Assembly (NCBI GenBank): GCA_029784825.1
Contig: JAFMAU010000053.1
Coordinates: forward strand, 1-12,633
DNA length: 12,633 nucleotides
Direction of reading: 5' to 3'
From: Nitrososphaerota archaeon
GTDB taxonomy: Archaea; Thermoproteota; Nitrososphaeria; Nitrososphaerales; UBA183
Shown: positions 1 to 6,046 of the stretch, one piece after another
Position numbering within the stretch: position 1 is the first letter of the stretch
Layout: each line of letters begins with the position of its first letter
Program-made: the position numbers and the translations under genes
Notes under the pieces: generated by a model
Told to the model about the DNA's origin: nothing
The model's database searches: none
Seen by the model: the letters and a program-made list of their open reading frames with translations, nothing else

Positions 1-918
1 AAGCTCAGGGTGAAGGCGACCCTGTCGAAGTCAGGCATCTCGCTGGACTACTCCGGCACGGCGGCTGAGGTGGACTACCCGCTCAACGCAGTCCTCGGCG
101 TGACGATCTCCGGGGCGTACTTCGTCCTCAGGTGCCTGCTGGGAGACGACATCCCGGCCAACTTCGGGGCCTTTGCCCGGGTCAAAGTGAGCGTCCCCCC
201 TGGCACGGTCCTGAACCCTACCTCTCCCCATCCCGTGGGAGGAGGGAACGTCGAGACGAGCCAAAGGAACGCCGACGTGCTATTCAGGGCGCTGGCGGCT
301 GCCGCCCCTGGCAGGGTCCCTGCGGCGGCAGGAGGCTCGATGAACAACGTGATGATGGGTGGCACTTTCCGGGGCTCGGCCTGGGCCTTCTACGAAACGA
401 TAGGAGTGGGCCTGGGTGGGCGAGGGCAGATGGACGGGGTGGACGGAATTCAGGCCAATATGACCAACACGATGAACACCCCGATAGAAGAGATCGAGCG
501 GACGATCCCAGTAAGGATGGTCGCCTACGAATTCAGGCCGGACAGCTCGGGGGCTGGGAGGTGCCGGGGAGGCTCGGGGCTGGTTAGGGCTTATCAGTCC
601 CTGGAAGACGGTGCAACCTTCACCATACTGGCGGAGAGAGGCAGACACTCTCCCTGGGGCCTCGCAGGCGGGTCGTCCGGCGAGAGGACCGAGATCCTCC
701 TCATGAAGGGTGGGGAAAGGGCGAGAATCCCGCCGAAGTCCACGCTAACCCTGAGGGCAGGAGACGTCGTCGAAGTAAGGACCGCGGGAGGGGGCGGCTA
801 CGGGCGCCCCTCGAGGAGGCCTTCGTCCAAGGTCGCCGAGGATGTCGCTGACGGCATCCTCACGGCGGGGAAGGCCGAGTCCGAGTACCGCTACAGACGC
901 CGCCTCACACTAAAGTAG
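1..918 (+). CDS. hyuB: Hydantoinase B/oxoprolinase family subunit, C-terminal part (5' end cut off)
   Basis: The reading frame is open at the window start, so this is the C-terminal ~305 residues of a protein usually 500-580 long. HyuB-type subunits pair with an ATP-binding HyuA subunit to open hydantoin or 5-oxoproline rings in the cytoplasm at the cost of ATP. Family blocks seen in order are GGGNVETSQR (near base 240), GSMNNV (near 340), FYETIG (near 390), NMTNTMNTP (near 457), DSSGAGRCRGGSGLVR (near 540) and a glycine-rich tail (GGGGYGRPS) near 785. The usual histidines before MTNTRNTP (HTHMTNT in most members) are replaced by QAN, which may alter metal or substrate binding. The partner HyuA would be expected upstream, outside the window. 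The family is clear; the substrate (hydantoin, N-methylhydantoin, 5-oxoproline or acetone-carboxylase-like) cannot be read from this piece. Confidence 0.9.
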   Translation, partial: KLRVKATLSKSGISLDYSGTAAEVDYPLNAVLGVTISGAYFVLRCLLGDDIPANFGAFARVKVSVPPGTVLNPTSPHPVGGGNVETSQRNADVLFRALAAAAPGRVPAAAGGSMNNVMMGGTFRGSAWAFYETIGVGLGGRGQMDGVDGIQANMTNTMNTPIEEIERTIPVRMVAYEFRPDSSGAGRCRGGSGLVRAYQSLEDGATFTILAERGRHSPWGLAGGSSGERTEILLMKGGERARIPPKSTLTLRAGDVVEVRTAGGGGYGRPSRRPSSKVAEDVADGILTAGKAESEYRYRRRLTLK

Positions 919-938
919 CCCGGCTCTCCCGGAACCCC

Positions 939-1451
939 ATGCGGCCGGCCTTTGGCGTGTTACTGGAGCTCGCAGCCCTCGCCCTGATCTTTTCCCTCGC
1001 GCCAGCGGTGCCTGGAGGGGTTGTCTTCGCCGTCTACGTGCTTCTCGCAGAGTTCGCCGCGACCTTCCTAATACACTGCCCAGCCCACTACACCGTCGGC
1101 ATGGCGCTGGGGATCAGGTTCACGGAGATGAGGGCCGGTCGGACGACCCTGGCCCGGGCCCTGCCGCCCAGACTCGGGCGGTTCGCCCGCCTTATGCCGA
1201 TTCTGACCCTCAGAGCTGACAGGCCCTCCCTGGCGAGGGCGTCAAGGGCGAAGGCATCCGCCATGTTCGCTTCCGGGACGGTCGCGTCAACCTCGGCTGC
1301 CTTTCTCGTAGCAGGAGGCAGCACGATGGTCCAGCCTCTTCCATACGCCTCACTCGCATGGGCCCTGGCGCTGCTCTACCTCGCCTTCGACCTGAGGTTC
1401 TCTCCTCGGGGCGGCGACCTCAGGAGGGCCAAGGCTGCACTCGGCAGGTGA
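939..1451 (+). CDS. Multi-pass membrane protein with an HCPAH motif (possibly M50-like, degenerate)
   Basis: I do not recognise this 170-residue protein with certainty. It has about four hydrophobic segments (roughly residues 5-22, 25-45, 108-127 and 135-151) and an Arg-rich central stretch (56-105), likely cytosolic by the positive-inside rule. At residues 46-50, just after the second helix, it reads HCPAH, i.e. an HxxxH pair where site-2/M50 metalloproteases have HExxH; the catalytic Glu is Cys. No second M50 block (NxxPxxxLDG) is visible, so it is either an inactive relative or unrelated. The ATG lies 20 nt after the hyuB stop without a Shine-Dalgarno sequence; a weak TATA-like CTAAAGTA (910-917) is centred 25 nt upstream, so the gene could have its own leaderless transcript or be co-transcribed with hyuB. 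GC-rich codon positions support real coding. Confidence 0.65.
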   Translation: MRPAFGVLLELAALALIFSLAPAVPGGVVFAVYVLLAEFAATFLIHCPAHYTVGMALGIRFTEMRAGRTTLARALPPRLGRFARLMPILTLRADRPSLARASRAKASAMFASGTVASTSAAFLVAGGSTMVQPLPYASLAWALALLYLAFDLRFSPRGGDLRRAKAALGR

Positions 1452-1454
1452 GTT

Positions 1455-1470
1455 CGACAGGACCGTGTCG
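1455..1470 (+). terminator. Small hairpin between convergent genes
   Basis: CGACA and TGTCG form a perfect 5-bp stem with a 6-nt loop just after the stop of the plus-strand membrane protein. A TTTT run follows about 17 nt later, inside the end of the convergent oxidase gene. Archaeal termination relies mainly on T-runs, so a terminator role is only a suggestion. Confidence 0.25.
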
Positions 1471-1484
1471 GCTGGACCTGGGGT

Positions 1485-2663
1485 TCAGTTTTGCTTCGTC
1501 CTGAACCTGTCAGGGCTCAGGAATCCAATGTCGTACCCTGCCTTCTCTCCCGCAGACACGTTGGCAGCGATCTCTCCCATCACGCTGGCGAACTTGAACC
1601 CGTGCCCCGAGCAGGCGCTTACGACGGTGACCTTCGGCTCCCCGGGAAGGGGGCCCACCACGAAGTTGAGGTCCGGGGTGTTGGTGTACAGGCAGGTGGT
1701 CGACGCGATCGGTACGCTGTCCAGTCCCGTGAGCCGCTTCGCCACGAAGTCTCTGACTGGGCCAACGTCAGCCTCTGTCACCTCACGTCGGACCTTGTCT
1801 GGGTCACCCATCTCACCACCGTGGGTCCGTGCAACCTTGACGCCATGGCCGAGCTCAGGGATGCCGTAGTAGTAGGAGTCGGCCGTCTCTTCCATGATGA
1901 AGACTGGCATCTTCGGTGCCGTGAACACCTCCTTCCCTCCAGAAGAGAACCAGAACGGGACCTGCCTCTCGCACTGGAGAGGGATGGCCCCGCCCAGCAG
2001 GCGGCCGTTCCAGGCACCGGCGCATAGGATCAGCCTCGGCGCGGTCTGCCTCCCGAGGCTCGTCTCGACTTCGACGGAGTCTGCTCCGGCCTTCCACCCC
2101 TTCACCTCTTCGGAGAACCTGAACTCGGCCCCGGCCTCGCTCCCCAGCCCTACGAACGCCCTCACGCTCTCTTCAGCGAACAGGACCCCAGCGTTGCGCT
2201 CGTAGACCGCCTCGAACTCGTCGGTCAGAGAGAACGCCCTGAACCGATCCTGCGCCTCCCGCGCCGACAGCACCTCGTGGGGGATCCCATGGGCCGCGGC
2301 GCTCTTCAAGACCCCCTTCACCAGCGCCCCATCGCTCCGGCCCACCATCAGCCCCCCGGTCATCAACAGCAGCTTCTTGCCCGACCTCGACTCGGCCTCC
2401 CTCCAAGAGTCGAAGGCTCTCCGGAGCAGGGGAACGTATCTCGGGTCCTCGTAGTACGCCAGCCGGATTATCCTCGTCTGGCCGTGGGACGACCCGAACT
2501 CGTGGTTCACCCCGAACCTCTCTATGTTGAGCGTCCTGATGCCTTTCCTGGCAAGGTTGTAGGTCACCGAGGACCCCATGACCCCGCAGCCCACCACGAT
2601 CGCGTCCCATCGGCTCCGCCCGTTGAACGGGCCCGGCCGCCTGACTTCCTGGCTAAGTGCCAA
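1485..2663 (-). CDS. solA: FAD-dependent sarcosine oxidase / N-methyl-amino-acid oxidase-like protein
   Basis: At 392 residues it matches monomeric sarcosine oxidases and N-methyltryptophan oxidases, which oxidise N-methyl amino acids with O2 to give the amine, formaldehyde and H2O2. The Rossmann FAD motif GCGVMG is at 25-30 and the second family block, SSHGQTRIIRLAY, at 58-70. K276 in GHGVKVAR aligns with the oxygen-activating lysine. C324 in TTCLYTNTPD matches the cysteine that carries covalent 8-alpha-S-cysteinyl FAD, and SGHGFKFAS (352-360) is the C-terminal flavin-binding block. These favour the MSOX/SolA branch over ThiO glycine oxidases. The only in-frame start that leaves the FAD fold intact is TTG at 2663; no ATG or GTG occurs between it and the upstream stop. 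The gene is divergent from an ECF S-component-like gene and convergent with 939-1451. The exact substrate is not readable, and the symbol denotes the family only. Confidence 0.85.
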   Translation of the reverse strand: MALSQEVRRPGPFNGRSRWDAIVVGCGVMGSSVTYNLARKGIRTLNIERFGVNHEFGSSHGQTRIIRLAYYEDPRYVPLLRRAFDSWREAESRSGKKLLLMTGGLMVGRSDGALVKGVLKSAAAHGIPHEVLSAREAQDRFRAFSLTDEFEAVYERNAGVLFAEESVRAFVGLGSEAGAEFRFSEEVKGWKAGADSVEVETSLGRQTAPRLILCAGAWNGRLLGGAIPLQCERQVPFWFSSGGKEVFTAPKMPVFIMEETADSYYYGIPELGHGVKVARTHGGEMGDPDKVRREVTEADVGPVRDFVAKRLTGLDSVPIASTTCLYTNTPDLNFVVGPLPGEPKVTVVSACSGHGFKFASVMGEIAANVSAGEKAGYDIGFLSPDRFRTKQN

Positions 2664-2733
2664 CTGTGGACTCCGCCAACGCCTGGTCTTGGCTCTGGCA
2701 GGGGATATCCGTTTCTTGGCGCGGTCCGGTCAT

Positions 2734-2751
2734 TATAATTAACGTTAAATA
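2734..2751. promoter_or_regulatory. Divergent AT-rich promoter with palindrome TTAACGTTAA
   Basis: In a GC-rich intergenic space, 2734-2751 is almost pure A/T and holds the perfect 10-bp palindrome TTAACGTTAA (2739-2748). GTTAAATA (2744-2751) is a good TATA box for the plus gene at 2785 (centre ~37 nt upstream), and TTATAATG on the minus strand could serve the oxidase, leaving a ~45-nt leader. The palindrome overlaps both boxes, so a bound regulator would affect both genes. Confidence 0.5.
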
Positions 2752-2784
2752 CAGTCCGAGGCGTTCCTCCCACTGCTCACCCGC

Positions 2785-3315
2785 TTGGTGAATACAAGGA
2801 AGCTGATCACGGCCACACTCTTCGGCGTCCTGATTGGTGTGGTATATGGTGCTCTTCCTTTCGAGGTCGGCGACACACTGATCGTGTTCGAGGCCATCAT
2901 ACTCTCCCTCAGCTTCATCCTTCTCGGGCCGGGCGGTGCGACCTACACCGGCCTCATCAACGGGCTGGTCGAGACTCCTTTCCAGCTCGCGTTCGGGCCG
3001 TTCGCGCTGGCGGTGGCCCTATTCTATGGAGTGCTAGTGGACGTATTCAGCGTACTGTTCAGGGTCAAGTCCGAAGGGAAAGTCCGACCCAAGAGGCTGG
3101 TCGCGGCCCTGAGCCTGAGCTCTGTCATCACAGGCCTGTCCGCGACCTACGCGTTCATAGCTCTGGGCTTCGGTATGACCGCGCCGTTCGTGGACGTGTA
3201 TCTGCCGGTCCTGCTCGTCGGAACGCTCAGCGGGGCGATAGGAGGGTACCTCGCGGGAAGAATCTGGGATCGGAACCTGAAGCACAGGTTCTCCCCCACC
3301 CAGCCTGCGACCTAG
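2785..3315 (+). CDS. ECF transporter S-component-like membrane protein
   Basis: This 176-residue integral membrane protein has five to six hydrophobic segments (about 7-22, 31-48, 70-93, 106-128, 137-158). It resembles the substrate-binding S-components of energy-coupling-factor vitamin transporters: a short N-terminus leading into helix 1, a conserved-looking GPGGATYTGLINGLVETPF loop (48-66), a short cytosolic Lys/Arg stretch at 94-104, and a positively charged tail. S-components bind a vitamin or metal and dock on a shared EcfA-EcfA'-EcfT module, which is not in this window, so it would be a solitary group II type. The substrate is unknown. TTG at 2785 and GTG at 2788 are both possible starts; I take the first because of the upstream TATA box. 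The stop overlaps that of the next gene in a shared CTAG. It could instead be an unrelated six-helix protein. Confidence 0.6.
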   Translation: MVNTRKLITATLFGVLIGVVYGALPFEVGDTLIVFEAIILSLSFILLGPGGATYTGLINGLVETPFQLAFGPFALAVALFYGVLVDVFSVLFRVKSEGKVRPKRLVAALSLSSVITGLSATYAFIALGFGMTAPFVDVYLPVLLVGTLSGAIGGYLAGRIWDRNLKHRFSPTQPAT

Positions 3316-3521
3316 CGGGCCGCTCGCGAGTCATCAGATCTGAGCTTCCGGGTGAGCCTGAGCAGCAGTCCATAGAGGATCACTCCCAGGAGCATGAAGG
3401 CGGCCCCCACCACTTCGTTGAGCAGGACCCCCGCGACCAGCCCCGTCAGGAGCACGAACGCTCCGATGACGATGATCAGGATCGCGGCTGACTTTGAAAT
3501 CGGGCTTACCCTAACCGACAA
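3312..3521 (-). CDS. Small two-helix membrane protein
   Basis: About 69 residues with two membrane helices (roughly residues 12-33 and 36-55) ending in a basic tail (RLTRKLRSDDSRAAR). I do not recognise a family. The frame extends upstream to a GTG at 3587, but I prefer TTG at 3521: a TATA-like GTTTAAC (3546-3552) is centred 28 nt upstream, the spacing of leaderless archaeal genes, and the extra 22 residues would include this promoter and look unlike a membrane protein N-terminus. The gene is divergent from the methyltransferase at 3604 and shares its stop with the S-component-like gene through CTAG at 3312-3315. Hydrophobic patterning supports real coding, but proteins this small are easy to mis-call. 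Confidence 0.55.
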   Translation of the reverse strand: MSVRVSPISKSAAILIIVIGAFVLLTGLVAGVLLNEVVGAAFMLLGVILYGLLLRLTRKLRSDDSRAAR

Positions 3522-3545
3522 CCCGAAGACGCGCGCCGGGGGCAG

Positions 3546-3552
3546 GTTAAAC
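3546..3552 (-). promoter_or_regulatory. TATA-like box for the small membrane protein
   Basis: GTTTAAC on the minus strand, in otherwise GC-rich sequence, centred 28 nt upstream of the TTG at 3521. It decides the start chosen for that gene. Confidence 0.45.
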
Positions 3553-3603
3553 GCTTGCGGGGCCCAGGCGTGCTTATCTCCAGCCACGCCCCGCCCAGCA
3601 TAG

Positions 3604-4242
3604 ATGGACAGGGAAACCGCCGGGATTTCATGCTGCTTCGACCGTCAGTCCCAGAGGATGTTCCGGGGCTACGAGAAGAAGGGGTTGGGCGCGCCCGCTC
3701 TCTCCATCGCGGAAGCCCTGACTGAGAACGGACTAAAGGGGTCGACCGTCCTAGATGTGGGGTGCGGCTTCGGTGCACTTGCACTCGAACTCCTCCGCCG
3801 CGGCGCCTCGGGGGCAGTAGGCATCGACCTGTCGCCCAAGATGATTCAGATGGCCAGCAGCCTGGCGGCTGTCAAGGGCCTCTCCGGGCTGGCTTCATTC
3901 CAGGTCGGCGACGGAGCCTCCTCGAAGCTGCCGAGCTCCAAGATGGTAATCCTGGACGGCGTCCTCTGCTGCTACCCTGGCTTGGAAGCCCTGATCGACA
4001 ACTCCAGCTCGGCCGCCGAGGCCTTCTACGCCATCGCCGTGCCTGACGATGCCCGCTTCGCCACGAGGGTGTTGAGGCTCTTCCTCCCACTGCAGGGACT
4101 TGTCTTCGGGCGCGACGGCTTCAGGTTCTTCGTGCATCCTACCAGGAGGATCAGAGAGGCGCTGCAGGCAAATGGGTTCAGGCTGGTGTCGAGGTCCCCG
4201 GCCGGATGGGTCTGGTCGGTCTTCGTGTTCAGAAGGGCCTAG
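3604..4242 (+). CDS. Class I SAM-dependent methyltransferase
   Basis: A 212-residue Rossmann-fold methyltransferase. Motif I is VLDVGCGFG (49-57), which binds the methionine part of S-adenosylmethionine. The acidic end of strand 2 is GIDLSP (73-78), the motif II region is FQVGDGAS (99-106), and the post-motif VILDGVLCCYPG (115-126) would shape the substrate site. The overall pattern resembles small-molecule methyltransferases such as the Mg-protoporphyrin methyltransferase group, but the substrate is not identifiable and there is no pathway context. Two cysteine pairs (10-11, 122-123) are notable and could be metal- or redox-linked, though this is untested. The ATG at 3604 has a weak TATA-like GCTTATC (3572-3578) about 28 nt upstream, so the transcript is probably leaderless. 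Its TAG stop is shared with the convergent zinc ribbon gene in CTAG (4239-4242). Confidence 0.8.
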   Translation: MDRETAGISCCFDRQSQRMFRGYEKKGLGAPALSIAEALTENGLKGSTVLDVGCGFGALALELLRRGASGAVGIDLSPKMIQMASSLAAVKGLSGLASFQVGDGASSKLPSSKMVILDGVLCCYPGLEALIDNSSSAAEAFYAIAVPDDARFATRVLRLFLPLQGLVFGRDGFRFFVHPTRRIREALQANGFRLVSRSPAGWVWSVFVFRRA

Positions 4243-4454
4243 GGACGCTTGGTTCCCTTCTCCTCTTCCTTCAGGAGCTTGTAGAGCCTGAACCTGTCGC
4301 CTTCCCCCGGCGATAGGGTGTATCCGCAGACCCGGCAGGATATGCCCTGGCCCGTCTCCTTCAGGTCGAAGCGCCCGCACTTCGGGCACTTCATCTGGTC
4401 GGCCTGGCTCTTCACGTTCCAGGTTCTCCCGCGCTCGCTTGAAAAGCGTTCCAT
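4239..4454 (-). CDS. Small zinc-ribbon protein
   Basis: A 71-residue protein with one zinc ribbon: CPKCG at residues 23-27 and CRVCG at 40-44, giving four cysteines spaced CxxC-x14-CxxC, followed by a charged helix rich in Lys and Glu. Such ribbons act as nucleic-acid or protein-binding modules; the partner is unknown. The ATG at 4454 lies 8 nt after the epimerase stop, so the two genes are probably one transcript. An internal ATG (residue 21, base 4394) directly before KCPKCG would give a compact 51-residue protein and is a real alternative start. The 3' end overlaps the methyltransferase stop. Confidence 0.65.
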   Translation of the reverse strand: MERFSSERGRTWNVKSQADQMKCPKCGRFDLKETGQGISCRVCGYTLSPGEGDRFRLYKLLKEEEKGTKRP

Positions 4455-4462
4455 GCTCCCGC

Positions 4463-5230
4463 CTACCAGACCCTGATCAGTCCTCCTCTTGAAAACACCC
4501 CTGGACAGGAGTACTTCTCGTAGATCGCCTTTGGGAGCGAGATGTCGGCCACGTATAGGTCTCCGAGGTGTCCCTTCGCCCTGGCGTCGAGGAAGCCGGT
4601 CTTCGGGAGCCCGAAGGTCACCGTCGCCCTTGCCGTCACGCAGGGTTCCCCGGGCTCCCCCGTCGTCGCATCGAGCCCCGACGGGATATCCACCGCAAGG
4701 ATAGGTAACTTCGAAGCAGTCGCCCTCCTGATCAGCCCGGCAAGGGGCTCCCTGGGGCTCCCCCTGGCCCCGTACCCGAGGAGCGCGTCCAAAATCAGCT
4801 CCCCGTCGAGCTCATCGTCCGGCGCCCTCGTCCTGACTCCCATCTTCTCTACTGTGGCGAACTGCTTCGCGGCGGGGTCCCTCAGCGCGGCACTGCCGTC
4901 TCCGAGGACCAGGGTGACATCTCCGCCCCAGTTGTGGATGTGCCTGGCGGCCACCAGCCCGTCTCCTCCGTTGTTGCCCTTCCCCACCAGGACCTCTATC
5001 TTCTTGCCGGCGACGTCCCCTCCCAGAAGGCGCAACGCCATCTCTGCCGTCTTCGTGCCCGCGTTCTCCATCAGCGAGTCTACCCCAATCCCCACGGTGT
5101 CAATCGCGAACCTGTCCGCCTCATCCATCTCCCCCGCCGTCAGGAACGCCAGCCCACCCTGGAACTTCAACGGAGTCACGCCACCGCCCTTCTGTATTTC
5201 AGGATGCGCGAACGGCGCCCCTGTCAACAA
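4463..5230 (-). CDS. nnrE: NAD(P)H-hydrate epimerase (YjeF N-terminal domain)
   Basis: This enzyme interconverts the R and S forms of damaged NAD(P)H hydrates so the partner dehydratase can repair them. The 255 residues cover only the epimerase (YjeF_N) domain, not the common fusion to the ADP-dependent dehydratase, which must be elsewhere. Landmarks are LTAGEMDEADR (30-40), MENAG (54-58), the nucleotide and K+ site GKGNNGGDG (83-91), the likely catalytic D148 in LILDALLGYG, and DIPSGLDATTG (181-191). The annotated start is TTG at 5230; the family usually begins 10-15 residues before LTxxEM, so GTG at 5179 (residue 18) is equally plausible. No strong TATA box decides between them. It is the first gene of a likely two-gene unit with the zinc ribbon and is divergent from cdvB. 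Confidence 0.88.
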   Translation of the reverse strand: MLTGAPFAHPEIQKGGGVTPLKFQGGLAFLTAGEMDEADRFAIDTVGIGVDSLMENAGTKTAEMALRLLGGDVAGKKIEVLVGKGNNGGDGLVAARHIHNWGGDVTLVLGDGSAALRDPAAKQFATVEKMGVRTRAPDDELDGELILDALLGYGARGSPREPLAGLIRRATASKLPILAVDIPSGLDATTGEPGEPCVTARATVTFGLPKTGFLDARAKGHLGDLYVADISLPKAIYEKYSCPGVFSRGGLIRVW

Positions 5231-5266
5231 TAATTCTTCAAACTGGCACGCCGATTAGAGCCCGCG

Positions 5267-5274
5267 GTATATTG
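5267..5274 (+). promoter_or_regulatory. TATA box of the CdvB gene
   Basis: GTATATTG lies in GC-rich surroundings, centred 31 nt before the ATG at 5302, implying a leaderless or near-leaderless cdvB transcript. It may also be read backwards (AATATA) towards the epimerase gene. Confidence 0.55.
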
Positions 5275-5301
5275 GAACCATGAAGGCACTGATGACTACG
5301 C

Positions 5302-5949
5302 ATGAGCTTCTCTTCCAGATGGGATAGGAAGGACCAGGGGCCCGGCCTCGTGGACAGGCTCAAGGGGACGGTGCGACAGGCGGCACCCCTGAAGCCGCAG
5401 CTCGAGCAAGCAAACAGGCAGGTCAAGCTTCTCATATCGCAACTCGACGGGACTGTCAACAGGATCAAGCAGCGCGACGCCACCATCTTCAAGAACGTGG
5501 TATCCTCTCTCGCGAAGCACGACACGCAGCACGCGGCGGTCTACGCCAACGAGCTCACTGAGGTGAGGAAGATGGGGAAGATGGTCACCCAGGCTCAGCT
5601 CGCCCTGGAGCAGATTTCCCTGAGGCTCGGGACAATCAACGACCTCGGCGAAATCGCCAACACGCTCGCCCCGGCGGTCTCCGTCATCAGAAACATGAAG
5701 GAGGACCTCCGCATGGCGCTCCCGGAGGCCGACAAGGAGATCGGCGAGCTCTCGGGCCTCCTCAGCAGCGTCTTGGTGGACGCAGGCACCACGGGAGGCA
5801 TCTCTCTCAACTTCGACGCAGCCAACGAGGATGCCCAGAAGGTCCTCGAAGAGGCATCGGTGGTCGCCGAGCAGAGGATGAGGGAAAGCTTCCCCGAGAT
5901 CCCCGCCAGCGTGTTCGCCCAGGACGAAAGAGAAGGCCTCACAGCCTAG
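5302..5949 (+). CDS. cdvB: ESCRT-III-like cell-division protein (Snf7/CdvB family)
   Basis: A 215-residue, almost wholly helical, charged protein of the Snf7/ESCRT-III fold; archaeal CdvB proteins polymerise at mid-cell and are remodelled by the Vps4-like ATPase CdvC during division. A basic N-terminus (about residues 1-30) leads into the long alpha1-alpha2 hairpin (32-110), with the typical QLDGTVNRIKQRD (47-59) and a heptad-rich stretch, then short helices (115-160) and an acidic C-terminal helix (172-196). After the helix core, FPEIP (197-201) resembles the type 2 MIT-interacting motif used to recruit CdvC/Vps4. Neither cdvA nor cdvC is in the window, so this is probably one of several paralogues rather than the cdvABC locus copy. 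The ATG at 5302 is chosen because of the TATA box 31 nt upstream; an ATG at 5280 is out of frame. Confidence 0.85.
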   Translation: MSFSSRWDRKDQGPGLVDRLKGTVRQAAPLKPQLEQANRQVKLLISQLDGTVNRIKQRDATIFKNVVSSLAKHDTQHAAVYANELTEVRKMGKMVTQAQLALEQISLRLGTINDLGEIANTLAPAVSVIRNMKEDLRMALPEADKEIGELSGLLSSVLVDAGTTGGISLNFDAANEDAQKVLEEASVVAEQRMRESFPEIPASVFAQDEREGLTA

Positions 5950-5986
5950 CCGACCTCTCCGGCAGAGAAACCGCGGGCCGGCACGC

Positions 5987-5998
5987 CGTTGAACAACG
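5987..5998. promoter_or_regulatory. Inverted repeat CGTTG-AA-CAACG upstream of the CAP gene
   Basis: A perfect 5-bp inverted repeat with an AA spacer, 16 nt upstream of the TATA box for the gene at 6047. The position would suit an activator or operator. No cognate protein is evident and a chance origin is possible. Confidence 0.3.
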
Positions 5999-6014
5999 CA
6001 GAAATTCAGTTGGC

Positions 6015-6021
6015 TTATAAT
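6015..6021 (+). promoter_or_regulatory. TATA box of the CAP-domain protein gene
   Basis: TTATAAT is centred 29 nt before the TTG at 6047. This spacing supports the TTG as the true, leaderless start. Confidence 0.6.
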
Positions 6022-6046
6022 CGAGGGGCGCGGGCAGAGCTCCAAG

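Noticed and set aside
3895..4389. 164-residue minus-strand frame over the methyltransferase gene
   Set aside because: Shadow frame; the methyltransferase motifs on the plus strand and the zinc ribbon in another minus frame explain the region.
4542..5258. 238-residue plus-strand open frame antisense to the epimerase gene
   Set aside because: Ser/Pro/Ala-rich low-complexity shadow created by high GC; no motif, and the opposite strand has clear YjeF_N motifs.
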